From Nocardioides deserti (GTDB lineage: Bacteria; Actinomycetota; Actinomycetes; Propionibacteriales; Nocardioidaceae), in NCBI RefSeq assembly GCF_014266025.1, contig NZ_JACMYC010000001.1:310001-374000 (forward strand): a DNA stretch of 64,000 bases, read 5' to 3'. Shown piece by piece: positions 53,493 to 61,975 of the stretch. The notes under the pieces are model-generated. The model saw only the letters and a list, made by a program, of their open reading frames with translations, was not told where the DNA came from and did no database searches. Position 1 is the first letter of the stretch; every line of letters starts with the position of its first letter. The translations under genes and the position numbers were made by a program.

Positions 53493-53850
53493 GTGGGGTC
53501 TCCACGATCGGTACGACGCGCACGGAGTCGGCCGCGGGGGAACGGACGACCCTTCCCCGGGCCCGTGACGCGAGCGCTCGGAACGGCGTGGGTGGGCCGC
53601 CCGGTGGCCCGCGCCCTCGGCCTGGGGAAGGACGCGTGTGGCAGGGACCGTCAGGTCTACCCCGGCCCGGGCGCGCGATCAATCGTCCTTTCGGGCAGGC
53701 GCGACCGAGGTGGGCAGCGGCCGGGCCGGGGTCGTGTGCCCGACGACGCGCATCGTCACGTCCAGGGACACACGACCGCCGGCAGCGGTGTTCCCATCCC
53801 GCGGGCAGCCCGCCGGCAGCTCGCGGGCGCCGACGGGCCGGTACGTCGGG
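53493..53850. other. 358-bp intergenic region, no gene recognised
   Basis: No convincing coding sequence on either strand. Likely holds the promoter of the LuxR gene and the 3' end of the secreted-protein gene. A weak inverted repeat (CCCGCG at 53798-53803 with CGCGGG at 53822-53827) and an 8-bp pair GTCGTGTG / CACACGAC around 53732-53777 are visible but not clearly functional. Confidence 0.5.
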
Positions 53851-54240
53851 TCAGCGAATCCGGATGGTGCGGGTCTTGCCCGTGCCACCGACCTTCTTGA
53901 CGGTCACCTTGAAGACGTCGGCGCCCTTGGTGTCGCGGCGGCGCTTGTCGATGTCGACGTCGCCGTCGGAGTCGGCGCGGTGGACCTTCTTGTGGAACCG
54001 CTTGCCGTCGTGGCGCAGCACGATCTTCCACTTGCTGCCCGGGCGGGCGTCGTCGATGTCCACGTCGATCTCGAAGCGGCCGTCGTCCTTCTCGACCTGG
54101 AAGTCGACGTCGGCGCCCGCCACGCGGAACTCGCGCTCCTTCTCCGGGCCGTCGGCGTGGGCGGGGGCCGCGAGCGCGAGGGGCGCGGCGATCAGGGAGG
54201 CCGCGGCGAGGGCAGCGGTGGCCGTGCGAGCGTGCGTCAT
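53851..54240 (-). CDS. Small secreted basic/acidic protein, unknown function
   Basis: 129 aa. N-terminal signal peptide ATAALAAASLIAAPLALA followed by cleavage near AAPAHA. The mature part is highly charged with alternating Asp/Glu and Lys/Arg stretches (DVDFQVEKDDGRFEIDVDID, HKKVHRADSDGDVDIDKRRR) and ends RTIRIR, so it is probably beta-rich. No family recognised. ATG 54240. Confidence 0.7.
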   Translation of the reverse strand: MTHARTATAALAAASLIAAPLALAAPAHADGPEKEREFRVAGADVDFQVEKDDGRFEIDVDIDDARPGSKWKIVLRHDGKRFHKKVHRADSDGDVDIDKRRRDTKGADVFKVTVKKVGGTGKTRTIRIR

Positions 54241-54356
54241 GAGGTGACTCCGTTTCGGTGGGGGAGTTTCCGTGCTGTCCGAGACGTCCGGCCCGAACGG
54301 TCCCCACTCTGCGCGGCGCCCATGAGTACCGGGTGAGACCTTCATGAGGCGGTCTC

Positions 54357-54620
54357 TCATGTTCGCTGCTGTGGCACCGTCCGCTCGCGCAACCACGTCG
54401 TCGTGCCTGCCGCCAGGCCCCGCAGCTTCGGTGTCTCGTGCAGAGGTACGACGACGAGCGCGGCGTGGTCGGGCAGCGACCACTTGAGCGCGTGGTAGAC
54501 CGCTGAGAGGTGCTCGGTGCTGTCGATGAGCAGCAGGCCGGGCGCGACCGGGCGGGCCTCGGTCCACGGGCCGTCGAGGTCCTCCGGCGGCTCGGCCGTC
54601 CAGGCGAGGTAGGCGGGCAT
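54357..54620 (-). CDS. Small conserved-looking hypothetical protein
   Basis: 87 aa. N-terminal MPAYLAWTAEPPEDLDGPW and a C-terminal region HAALVVVPLHETPKLRGLAA. No domain recognised. It lies downstream of the alpha/beta hydrolase gene (39 bp gap) and could be the last member of that transcript. Confidence 0.5.
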   Translation of the reverse strand: MPAYLAWTAEPPEDLDGPWTEARPVAPGLLLIDSTEHLSAVYHALKWSLPDHAALVVVPLHETPKLRGLAAGTTTWLRERTVPQQRT

Positions 54621-54659
54621 GGGGGCATCCTGCCGGGTGGCGAGGTGGGGTGGGCCCGC

Positions 54660-55508
54660 TCAACCGGCGGATCGGCGGCGGGCCTCGACGGTGGCGGCGG
54701 CCTCGAGGAAGCGGGGGACGAACACCTCGGCCCGGAGCACGCAGCCGGCGTGGCCGGCGGTGATCTCGTGGACGGTGGCGCCCGGGATGCGGCGGGCCAG
54801 GGCGAGCTGGCGGGAGGCGGGGATGACGCGGTCGCCCAGGGTCACGACGACCGCGGTCGGCACGTCGATCCGGCCGAGCCAGGGCTGGGAGTGGTGGTTG
54901 CCGAGCGCGCTGAGCGCCTGCCCGACCGCCCACGGGCTGGTGCTGCGCAGCTCGCGCAGCGCCCAGTCGTGGACGTCGGTGGGGCGCAGGCCGGTCGCCC
55001 CGCGCGCGGCGCGGACGGCTGTGCGGGAGCGCGAGATGCCGCGGGCGGCGAGCATCGTGGCGCCCATGCCGGCGAAGAAGCCCTGCTCGACCGGGTTGTT
55101 GCGGAACCGGTCGCTCGTCGCGGCGAGCACCAGTCCGGCGACGCGGTCGGGGTGCTGGCGCCAGACACGCTGGGCGACCACCCCGCCCATCGAGTAGCCC
55201 CCGACGAGCACCTCGTCGAGCCCCAGCACGTCGCACAACGCGGCCACGTCGTCGGCGCAGTCGCGCAGCGAGAAGTCCTCGCTGCGGATGCCCTGGCCGT
55301 GCCAGCGCTGGTCGAGGGTGATGACGCGGAAGCGCCGGGCGAGGACCTCGACCGCCGGGTACCACGTCAGCAACCCCGTGCATCCCAGCGCGTGCAGCAG
55401 CACCAGCGGCGTCGAGGACGCGGACGGACCCGGGGTGTCGGTGACGTACGTCGTGCCGCGCCCGGGCAGCTCGACGGTGCGGCCTGCGGGGATCCGCGCC
55501 CACGGCAT
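54660..55508 (-). CDS. Alpha/beta-fold hydrolase, divergent from sterol side-chain operon
   Basis: 282 aa from ATG 55508 (GTG 55559 would add 17 residues and directly abuts a GAGGAG). Hydrolase motifs: LVLLHALGCTGLLTWYPAV, DQRWHGQG, VGGYSMGGVVAQ (nucleophile Ser), TLGDRVIP (Asp) and TAGHAGCV (His). Could be a thioesterase, lactonase or meta-cleavage-type hydrolase of steroid breakdown (the last would resemble HsaD but no direct support). It shares an intergenic region with chsE containing a KstR-like box (78 bp from its start). Confidence 0.72.
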   Translation of the reverse strand: MPWARIPAGRTVELPGRGTTYVTDTPGPSASSTPLVLLHALGCTGLLTWYPAVEVLARRFRVITLDQRWHGQGIRSEDFSLRDCADDVAALCDVLGLDEVLVGGYSMGGVVAQRVWRQHPDRVAGLVLAATSDRFRNNPVEQGFFAGMGATMLAARGISRSRTAVRAARGATGLRPTDVHDWALRELRSTSPWAVGQALSALGNHHSQPWLGRIDVPTAVVVTLGDRVIPASRQLALARRIPGATVHEITAGHAGCVLRAEVFVPRFLEAAATVEARRRSAG

Positions 55509-55585
55509 GTAGACCCGGCGAAGCGCGCTGCGAGGAGTCGGCAGAGCCAGTGGGATCACCTCCTCGCGCGACCGTCGACCTGTGC

Positions 55586-55599
55586 TAGAACACGTTACA
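55586..55599 (+). promoter_or_regulatory. KstR-like operator upstream of the chsE operon
   Basis: TAGAACACGTTACA fits TnnAACnnGTTnnA; its right arm has TAC instead of TCT. Starts 53 bp before the chsE GTG and controls, most likely, the side-chain operon and possibly the divergent hydrolase. Confidence 0.82.
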
Positions 55600-55638
55600 G
55601 TTTCGCAGCGGGGAACCCCGAGTCGTGAGGAGACACGC

Positions 55639-57864
55639 GTGGGCACGGACGGCTACACCGAGGTGGACGCGGAGCGCGCCGAGTCGCTCGACGCGGTCCG
55701 GTCGGTCATCACCGAGGCGCTGGAGCGCGGCGGCGGCGGCTGGCGCGAGGACTGGGCGGCGCTCGCCGCCAACGGCCTCACGGCCCTGCCCGTCCCCGCC
55801 GAGCACGGGGGAGAGGGTCTCGGGCTCGCCGCGGTCGCGGTGCTCCTGCGCGAGACCGGCACCCGCGCCCGCCACCTCCCGGTCTGGGAGACGCTGTGCT
55901 GCGGCGCGCTCGTCCTCGCCGCCCACGGCAGCGACGAGCAGCGCGCGGCGCTCCTGCCGGGCGTCGCCTCCGGCGAGCTGCTGCTGACGCCCGCGATCCG
56001 CGAGGTCGGCCGGGGGCTCACCGCCTCCTCGGCGACGCGGCCCACCACGACGTACGACGGCAGCACGGTGTCCGGGCGCAAGATCGGCGTGACGTACGCC
56101 GACGCCGCGGCCCGCCTGCTCGTCACGGCCACCGGGTCCGACGGCGAGCCGGTGCTGGTGCTCGTCGACCCTGACGGCCCGGGTGTCGAGCGGCTCGAGT
56201 CGCCGTCCTCGGCCCGGATCCCCGAGCACACCGTCGTCCTCGACGGCGCCCCGGCCGAGCTGGTCGGCCAGGCGGACGCTGCCCGGTCGCTGCTCGAGCA
56301 CGCGGTCACCGGCCTGGTGCTGACCGCCGCGGGCGTGGTGGCCGGCGCCCGCGACCTGACCGCGGACTACGTCAAGGGGCGCACGCAGTTCGGCCGCTCC
56401 CTCGCGCAGTTCCAAGCGGTCGCGATGCAGGTCGCCGACGTCTACATCACCTCCCGGCTGGCCGACCTCGCCGCGGCCAACGCTGCCTGGCGGGTCGAGC
56501 AGGGCCTGCACGTGACCGACGACCTCGCCGTCGCGGCGTACTGGACCTGCGCCGAGGCGCCCCGCGCCATGCGCAACTGCCATCACCTCCACGGTGGCAT
56601 GGGCGTCGACGAGACCTACCCGATGCACCACTACTACTCGTGGGTGATGGACGTCGTCCACGCCCTCGACGCCCGCCCCGAGCACGTGCACGTCGAGGAC
56701 CCGACCACCAAGAACCTCGAGCTCAGCGCCGAGCAGCGCGCGCTCAAGGCCGAGCTGCGGACCTACTTCACCGGCCTGGCCGACCACGACGCGCACCTCG
56801 ACATGGGCAGGGACCGCCACGGCCCGACCTACCAGCGCGTCGTGCGGCAGATGGGCACCGACGGCTGGATGGGCGTCGGCTGGCCGAAGGAGTACGGCGG
56901 CCACGGGCTGGGCGAGATCGAGCAGACCGTCTTCGCCAACGAGGCGCAGCGTGCCGACGTGCACCTGCCGGCCGTGACGCTGCAGACCGTCGGTCCGACG
57001 CTGATCCGCTACGGCACGCAGAAGCAGAAGGACCTCTTCCTCAAGCGGATCCTCGAGGGCGACGTGCACTTCGCGATCGGCTACTCCGAGCCCGACGCCG
57101 GCACCGACCTCGCCTCGCTGCGCACCACCGCCCGCCGCGACGGTGATCACTACGTCGTCAACGGGCAGAAGCTGTGGACCACCGGCGGGCACCAGGCCGA
57201 CTACGTCTGGCTCGCGGTCCGCACCGACCCCGACGCGCCCAAGCACAAGGGCATCTCGATCCTCATCGTCGACACGACCGACCCCGGCTACTCCTTCACG
57301 CCGATCATCACCGCCGACGGCAGCCACCACGTGAACGCGACGTACTACAACGACGTGCGCGTGCCGGTCGACATGCTCGTCGGTGAGGAGAACCAGGGCT
57401 GGAAGCTGATCACCACCCAGCTCAACCACGAGCGGGTCATGCTCGGCCCGGCCGGCCGCATCGAGGGGCTGCGGGACCGCGTCCTGGACTGGGCGACCAA
57501 GGCCGGCGTCGCGGAGCTGCCCGACGTCGTCGACGTGATGGGCCGGACCACCGCGGTCTTCCGCGTCAACGAGCTGCTCAACTGGGAGGTCGCCCGCGCC
57601 GCGGCCACCGGTGAGATCTCGGTCGGCGACGCGTCCTCCTCGAAGGTCTTCGCCGCCGACCAGGTCCAGCACCTGCTGGACGACCTGACGCGGGTCGTGC
57701 ACCGGTACGGCGACCCGGGGGAGGCCGAGACGCGGCACCTGGTGGAGTACCTCGACGCGCAGGCCAAGCGGAACCTCGTCCTCACCTTCGGTGGTGGCGT
57801 GCAGGAGGTGCAGCGCGAGCTGATCGCGATGTTCGGCCTCGGGCTGCCGCGGGTGCCTCGATGA
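55639..57864 (+). CDS. Fused ChsE1-ChsE2-type acyl-CoA dehydrogenase (FadE28-FadE29 fusion)
   Basis: 741 aa from GTG 55639, two ACAD halves. The N-half (about 1-350) shows FGRSLAQFQAVAMQVADVYI and NCHHLHGGMGVDETYPMHHY, the FadE28 (ChsE1)-like part; the C-half has FAIGYSEPDAGTDLASLRTT, NGQKLWTTGGHQADYVWLA and a long tail ending LTFGGGVQEVQRELIAMFGL, the FadE29 (ChsE2)-like part. In mycobacteria these are two genes forming an alpha2beta2 enzyme that dehydrogenates 3-oxo-4-pregnene-20-carboxyl-CoA. Order followed by chsH2, chsH1 and ltp2 matches the igr operon. Stop overlaps the next ATG by 4 bp. No cyp125 adjoins. Confidence 0.85.
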   Translation: MGTDGYTEVDAERAESLDAVRSVITEALERGGGGWREDWAALAANGLTALPVPAEHGGEGLGLAAVAVLLRETGTRARHLPVWETLCCGALVLAAHGSDEQRAALLPGVASGELLLTPAIREVGRGLTASSATRPTTTYDGSTVSGRKIGVTYADAAARLLVTATGSDGEPVLVLVDPDGPGVERLESPSSARIPEHTVVLDGAPAELVGQADAARSLLEHAVTGLVLTAAGVVAGARDLTADYVKGRTQFGRSLAQFQAVAMQVADVYITSRLADLAAANAAWRVEQGLHVTDDLAVAAYWTCAEAPRAMRNCHHLHGGMGVDETYPMHHYYSWVMDVVHALDARPEHVHVEDPTTKNLELSAEQRALKAELRTYFTGLADHDAHLDMGRDRHGPTYQRVVRQMGTDGWMGVGWPKEYGGHGLGEIEQTVFANEAQRADVHLPAVTLQTVGPTLIRYGTQKQKDLFLKRILEGDVHFAIGYSEPDAGTDLASLRTTARRDGDHYVVNGQKLWTTGGHQADYVWLAVRTDPDAPKHKGISILIVDTTDPGYSFTPIITADGSHHVNATYYNDVRVPVDMLVGEENQGWKLITTQLNHERVMLGPAGRIEGLRDRVLDWATKAGVAELPDVVDVMGRTTAVFRVNELLNWEVARAAATGEISVGDASSSKVFAADQVQHLLDDLTRVVHRYGDPGEAETRHLVEYLDAQAKRNLVLTFGGGVQEVQRELIAMFGLGLPRVPR

Positions 57865-58388
57865 GCGCCGCCGCCGCCGACACCGGCGCGCACGAGCGGA
57901 TCATGGCCGAGGCCGAGCGGATCGAGGCGCTCGGCGAGGCGGCCGAGCGCGAGGCGCGCGACCCGGTCAACCAGCCGACGATCAACAACTGGCTCGAGGC
58001 GATGGGCAACACCAACCCGCGCTGGCAGGCCGGGGAGGCGCCGCCGTCGATGGCGCAGGTGTGGACGATGTACGGCCTGGGCGGGAAGCCACCGGCCGAC
58101 GACCCCCTGCACGGGATGATGAAGGTGCTCACCGACGAGGGCTACACCGCGGTCCTCGGGACGAACTGCGAGCAGGAGTACCGCCGTACGCTGCGCGTCG
58201 GCGAGCAGGTGCGCGTCACCACCGCACTCGACTCCGTCGTCGGCCCGAAGCGGACCGGCATGGGCGAGGGCTACTTCGTCACCTCGCGCAACACCTGGTA
58301 CGTCGACGGGCCGGACGGCGCCGCCGAGGTGGTCGCGACCATGCTCTTCCGCGTCCTGAAGTTCATCCCGAAGGGGGCGGCCTCGTGA
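57861..58388 (+). CDS. chsH2: ChsH2 MaoC-like N-terminal domain as separate protein
   Basis: 175 aa. MaoC/FAS1-dehydratase-type hot-dog fold region with NQPTINNWLEAMGNTNPRW, PPSMAQVWTMYGLGG, LGTNCEQEYRRTLRVGEQV. In mycobacteria the ChsH2 protein (about 311 aa) carries this domain plus a C-terminal DUF35; here the two are separate genes that overlap by GTGA and total 310 aa. It pairs with ChsH1 to hydrate the steroid enoyl-CoA. Confidence 0.82.
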   Translation: MSAAAADTGAHERIMAEAERIEALGEAAEREARDPVNQPTINNWLEAMGNTNPRWQAGEAPPSMAQVWTMYGLGGKPPADDPLHGMMKVLTDEGYTAVLGTNCEQEYRRTLRVGEQVRVTTALDSVVGPKRTGMGEGYFVTSRNTWYVDGPDGAAEVVATMLFRVLKFIPKGAAS

Positions 58389-58792
58389 GCGCCGGAGGTG
58401 CCGCGGCCATCCGGCCGATGGTCGGCCGCGACAGCGCGTTCTTCTGGGAGGGCACCGCCGCCGGCGAGCTGCGCATCCAGAAGTGCAACGGCTGCGGGTC
58501 GCTGCGGTTCCCGCCGGGCCCGTCCTGCCCGGCGTGCCACTCGTTCGACCAGACGTACGTCGTCGCGGCCGGCACCGGCACGGTCTTCTCCTACGTCGTG
58601 CACCGGCACCCGCCCGTGCCCGGCAAGGAACTGCCGATCGTCATCGCGCTCATCGACCTCGACGAGGGTGTCCGGATGGTCGGCGAGGTCGCCGACGTGG
58701 CCGCCGACGAGATCGAGATCGGCATGCGGCTGCGTGTCGGCTTCTCCCGCATCGACGACGACCTGACCCTCCCGACCTGGCGGAAGGCCTGA
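58385..58792 (+). CDS. ChsH2 DUF35 domain as separate protein
   Basis: 135 aa from GTG 58385, overlapping the MaoC gene by 4 bp. DUF35/OB-fold with a zinc ribbon: CNGCGSLRFPPGPSCPAC (about 32-49), then an OB-like stretch (GTGTVFSYVVHRHPPVPGKE). In characterised systems the ChsH2 DUF35 domain binds and activates the Ltp2 aldolase. The independent gene is a domain fission relative to mycobacteria. Confidence 0.85.
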   Translation: MSAGGAAAIRPMVGRDSAFFWEGTAAGELRIQKCNGCGSLRFPPGPSCPACHSFDQTYVVAAGTGTVFSYVVHRHPPVPGKELPIVIALIDLDEGVRMVGEVADVAADEIEIGMRLRVGFSRIDDDLTLPTWRKA

Positions 58793-58793
58793 G

Positions 58794-59207
58794 ATGACAA
58801 CGTCCACCCTGCCCCTCACCGTCGGTGACACCATCCCGGCCTGGGAAGTGCCGATCACGCCCACCCTCGTGGTGAGCACGGCGATCTCCACCCGCGACTT
58901 CCAGGACGTCCACCACGACCGCGACATCGCGCAGGCGGCCGGGTCGAAGGACATCTTCGTCAACATCCTGACCTCGACGGCGCTCGTCGAGCGGTACGTC
59001 ACCGACTGGGCCCACCAGCGGACGGGCCACTGGGACACCGAGGTCCGCGGCATCGCGATCCGCCTCGGCGCGCCGGCGTACCCTTACGACACCCTCACCT
59101 TCACCGGCTCCGTCGAGTCGGTCGAGGACGGCGTCGCCACGCTCGAGGTCACCGGGGCGGTCTCGCTCGGCGACCACGTCATCGGCACCGTGAAGGTGGC
59201 CGTCTGA
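58794..59207 (+). CDS. chsH1: ChsH1-type MaoC-like hydratase
   Basis: 137 aa. Hot-dog domain with the hydratase pattern TAISTRDFQDVHHDRDIAQ that contains the catalytic Asp and His, and DIFVNILTSTALVERYVTDW. In mycobacteria ChsH1 (about 129 aa) joins ChsH2 to hydrate the pregnene-dicarboxyl-CoA intermediate before Ltp2 cleavage. It lies 1 bp after the DUF35 gene and shares one base with ltp2. Confidence 0.87.
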   Translation: MTTSTLPLTVGDTIPAWEVPITPTLVVSTAISTRDFQDVHHDRDIAQAAGSKDIFVNILTSTALVERYVTDWAHQRTGHWDTEVRGIAIRLGAPAYPYDTLTFTGSVESVEDGVATLEVTGAVSLGDHVIGTVKVAV

Positions 59208-60373
59208 TGGCGGGCCTCTCGCGCGAGGCCGCGATCGTCGGCATCGGCGCCACCGAGTTCTCCAAGGAGTCCGGCCGCTCGGAGCTCCAGCTGTCCGTCG
59301 AGGCGGTGCTCGCCGCGCTGGCCGACTGCGGGCTCACCCCCGCCGACGTCGACGGCCTGACGACCTTCACCATGGACACCTCCTCGGAGATCGCGGTCGC
59401 CCGCGAGCTCGGGGTGCCGGAGCTGCGGTTCTTCTCCCGGATCAACTACGGCGGCGGCGCCGCCTGCGCGACCGTCCAGCAGGCCGCCATGGCCGTCGCG
59501 ACCGGCGTCGCCGACGTCGTGGTCTGCTACCGCGGCTTCAACGAGCGCTCCGGCAGCCGCTTCGGCCAGGTCTCGGTGGCCGCGGCCACCCAGGTCAACA
59601 CCAACGGCCTCGACAACGCCTGGACCTACCCGATGGGTCTCGGCACGCCGGCCGCGACCGTCGCCATGCAGGCGCGGCGCTACATGCACGAGTACGGCGC
59701 CACCTCCGAGGACTTCGGCCGCGTCGCGGTCGCCGACCGCCGGCACGCCGTCACCAACCCCAACGCCTTCTTCTTCGAGCGGCCGATCACCCTCGAGGAC
59801 CACCAGGCCTCGCGGATGATCGCCGACCCGCTGCACCTGCTCGACTGCTGCCAGGAGTCCGACGGCGCGGTCGCGCTCGTGGTCGTCTCGGCCGAGCGGG
59901 CCAAGGACCTGCCGCAGAGACCTGCGTACGTTGCCGCGGCGGCGCAGGGCAGCGGCAAGGACCAGTTCGTGATGACGTCGTACTACCGCGACGACATCGG
60001 CATCCCCGAGATGGGCGTCGTCGGCCGCGAGCTGTGGCGGCAGTCCGGCCTGCGGCCCGACGACATGCCGGTCGCGATCCTCTACGACCACTTCACGCCC
60101 TACGTCCTCATGCAGCTGGAGGAGCTCGGCTTCTGCGGCCGCGGCGAGGCGCCCGGGTTCGTCGCGGACGGCGCTATCGAGATCGGCGGCAGGCTGCCGG
60201 TCAACACCCACGGCGGCCAGCTCGGCGAGGCCTACATCCACGGGATGAACGGCATCGCCGAGGGCGTCCGCCAGCTCCGCGGCACCTCGGTCAACCCGGT
60301 CGACGGCGCCGAGCACGTGCTCGTCACCGCCGGCACCGGCGTGCCGACCAGCGGCCTGGTGCTCTCGGTCTGA
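59207..60373 (+). CDS. ltp2: Ltp2-type aldolase (thiolase-fold lipid-transfer protein)
   Basis: 388 aa, close to mycobacterial Ltp2 (386). Thiolase-like fold: EAAIVGIGATEFSKESGRSE, NYGGGAACATVQQAAMA, and YDHFTPYVLMQLEELGFC whose Tyr residues are proposed catalytic in Ltp2; thiolase catalytic Cys is absent. It retro-aldol cleaves the hydroxylated side-chain CoA thioester to androstenedione and propanoyl-CoA, working with the DUF35 protein. Last gene of the KstR-controlled operon. Confidence 0.9.
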   Translation: MAGLSREAAIVGIGATEFSKESGRSELQLSVEAVLAALADCGLTPADVDGLTTFTMDTSSEIAVARELGVPELRFFSRINYGGGAACATVQQAAMAVATGVADVVVCYRGFNERSGSRFGQVSVAAATQVNTNGLDNAWTYPMGLGTPAATVAMQARRYMHEYGATSEDFGRVAVADRRHAVTNPNAFFFERPITLEDHQASRMIADPLHLLDCCQESDGAVALVVVSAERAKDLPQRPAYVAAAAQGSGKDQFVMTSYYRDDIGIPEMGVVGRELWRQSGLRPDDMPVAILYDHFTPYVLMQLEELGFCGRGEAPGFVADGAIEIGGRLPVNTHGGQLGEAYIHGMNGIAEGVRQLRGTSVNPVDGAEHVLVTAGTGVPTSGLVLSV

Positions 60374-60383
60374 GACTGGGGGC

Positions 60384-60869
60384 ATGTCCTCGCTGCTGCC
60401 CGTGCTGACCCTCCTGCTGGTCGCGCTCGTCGTCGCAGGGGCGGTCGCCGTGTACGCGGCCAGGCTGCGGACGCGGGCACGTCGCCGCGCGACCGGGGCA
60501 GACGCGGACCGTCGGACCCGCGAGCTGGTGCTCGCTGCGACGCCGCTCGTCGCGCGGGACCACGAGGTGGTGACCGCGCGGGTGAGGCTCACCGTGCGCC
60601 AAGACCCCGAGGGCATCGTCGGCTGGCGCGAGCACGACGTGCGGCCCCTGGAGGTGCTCGTCGTCGCCACGCTCCGGGCGATGGCCGAGGAGCTGCCGGC
60701 CGCAGAGCTGCTGGCGGGCCACCACGCGGTGACCGATCGCCTGCAGCGGGTCGTGCGGCTCGCGCCCCTCGGGCACGACGCCCGGGTGGTCGTGCGGCTG
60801 GAGCGTGGCATGCCGGCGACCGTCGAGCTCGGCGACCAGCGGACGGCGGTGCGGGTGGTCGAGGACTGA
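60384..60869 (+). CDS. One-TM conserved hypothetical protein
   Basis: 161 aa. N-terminal TM (about 5-25), basic linker (ARLRTRARRRATG), then a cytoplasmic or extracellular domain with beta/alpha pattern (LVARDHEVVTARVRLTVRQD and TVELGDQRTAVRVVED). Function unknown. It is 10 bp after ltp2 and may be read through from the chsE operon, though family links to sterols are not known. Confidence 0.55.
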   Translation: MSSLLPVLTLLLVALVVAGAVAVYAARLRTRARRRATGADADRRTRELVLAATPLVARDHEVVTARVRLTVRQDPEGIVGWREHDVRPLEVLVVATLRAMAEELPAAELLAGHHAVTDRLQRVVRLAPLGHDARVVVRLERGMPATVELGDQRTAVRVVED

Positions 60870-60893
60870 AGGTTCTTCGGCATCCGCGGAATG

Positions 60894-60908
60894 TACCCCC
60901 CAGGGGTA
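60894..60908 (+). promoter_or_regulatory. CsoR/CopY-like GC-rich operator upstream of DUF4396 gene
   Basis: TACCCC-CCA-GGGGTA is a GC-rich dyad of the kind bound by CsoR-type copper repressors. It ends 14 bp before the ATG, so it overlaps the promoter/leader. The encoded protein starts with a His-rich tail, consistent with metal control. No csoR gene in the window. Confidence 0.6.
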
Positions 60909-60922
60909 TACGTTACGTCGGC

Positions 60923-61588
60923 ATGGACCACTCCACCCACCAGCACCACGCCCACCCGACGGCGAGCCGGTCGATGGCCGTCAGCGCCACGCTCCACTGC
61001 CTCAGCGGTTGCGCCATCGGTGAGATCGCCGGCCTCATGATCGGCACGGCCATCGGCCTGTCGAACGGCTGGACCATCGCGCTGGCGGTCGGCCTGGCGT
61101 TCCTCTTCGGCTACGCGCTCTCGACGCTCCCGCTCGTCCGCACCGGCCTCGGCGTGGGGGCCGCCCTCGGCGTCGTGCTCGCCGCCGACACGCTCTCGAT
61201 CGCGACCATGGAGGTCGTGGACAACGCCGTCATGGCCCTCATCCCCGGAGCGATGGGCGCCGGCCTGGTCGACGTCACGTTCTGGGTCGCCATGCCGATC
61301 GCGCTGGCGGTCGCGTTCGCCGCGGCCTACCCGGTCAACCGGCATCTGCTCGCGCGCGGCAAGGGCCACGCCCTCACGCACGCCTTCCACGACGCCCCGG
61401 CCGAGCCCACCGGCTACCGACGGTTCATCCCGGCGATCGCGACCTCGACGTTGGTCGCCGCCATCGCGGCCTTCCTGCTCGGCGGGTTGGTCGTCGCGGC
61501 CGCTGACACGCTGGGCGCCGACCGCGGCGGCCACGCCGCGCCCACGCTCGTGACGCCGGCCGGCCCGTCGCTCAGTGGACGAGCTTGA
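60923..61588 (+). CDS. DUF4396 family membrane protein, probably copper-related
   Basis: 221 aa. N-terminal His-rich tail (MDHSTHQHHAHPT), then CLSGCAIGEIAGLMIGTAIG and GAALGVVLAADTLSIATMEV, the DUF4396 signature, over about five TM segments with a second His region (HALTHAFHD). The family is often found with copper transport genes. Its stop overlaps the convergent SMR gene by 17 bp. Confidence 0.78.
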   Translation: MDHSTHQHHAHPTASRSMAVSATLHCLSGCAIGEIAGLMIGTAIGLSNGWTIALAVGLAFLFGYALSTLPLVRTGLGVGAALGVVLAADTLSIATMEVVDNAVMALIPGAMGAGLVDVTFWVAMPIALAVAFAAAYPVNRHLLARGKGHALTHAFHDAPAEPTGYRRFIPAIATSTLVAAIAAFLLGGLVVAAADTLGADRGGHAAPTLVTPAGPSLSGRA

Positions 61589-61886
61589 GCCCGATGACGC
61601 AGCCGACCAGCCCGGCGATCAGGAGCACGCGGGCGACGCTGACCGGCTCGGCGCCGGTGGCCATGCCGAAGGCGACCGTGAGCGACGCACCGATGCCCAC
61701 CCACACGGCGTACGCCGTGCCGACGGGGAGGGTGCGCATCGCGTAGGCGAGGCCGGCCATGCTCGCCGTGAGCGCGACCGCGAAGACGACCGACGGCGTC
61801 AGCCGGGAGAAGCCGTCCGAACGGCCGAGGGCGACCGCCCACACCGCCTCGAGACCTCCGGACAGGACCAGCACGAACCACGCCAC
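61572..61886 (-). CDS. SMR family small multidrug/guanidinium exporter (SugE/EmrE-like)
   Basis: 104 aa from GTG 61886, four TM segments. SMR key Glu in the first TM (VLSGGLEAVWAVALGRSDGF) and family motifs AYAMRTLPVGTAYAVWVGIG, FGMATGAEPVSVARVLLIAGL. The motif pattern fits the SugE/Gdx guanidinium exporter branch as well as EmrE. No guanidine riboswitch could be supported upstream (see rejected items). Confidence 0.8.
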   Translation of the reverse strand: MAWFVLVLSGGLEAVWAVALGRSDGFSRLTPSVVFAVALTASMAGLAYAMRTLPVGTAYAVWVGIGASLTVAFGMATGAEPVSVARVLLIAGLVGCVIGLKLVH

Positions 61887-61975
61887 GACGACTCCTCGTG
61901 GCCGTCTTGTCGCTGTCCGGGTACGGCTCCCTCGTCCGGCGGGCCGCCTCGGCCCACCCCGAGGCTAGCAAGCGT

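Noticed and set aside
55559-55559. Alternative GTG start of the alpha/beta hydrolase
   Set aside because: Possible, but the GAGGAG directly abuts the GTG with no spacer; ATG 55508 was preferred with reserve.
61887-61975. Guanidine riboswitch upstream of the SMR gene
   Set aside because: Two ACGA tetraloop-like pieces occur, but flanking stems do not pair well and the ykkC-type core motifs are absent. No riboswitch claimed.
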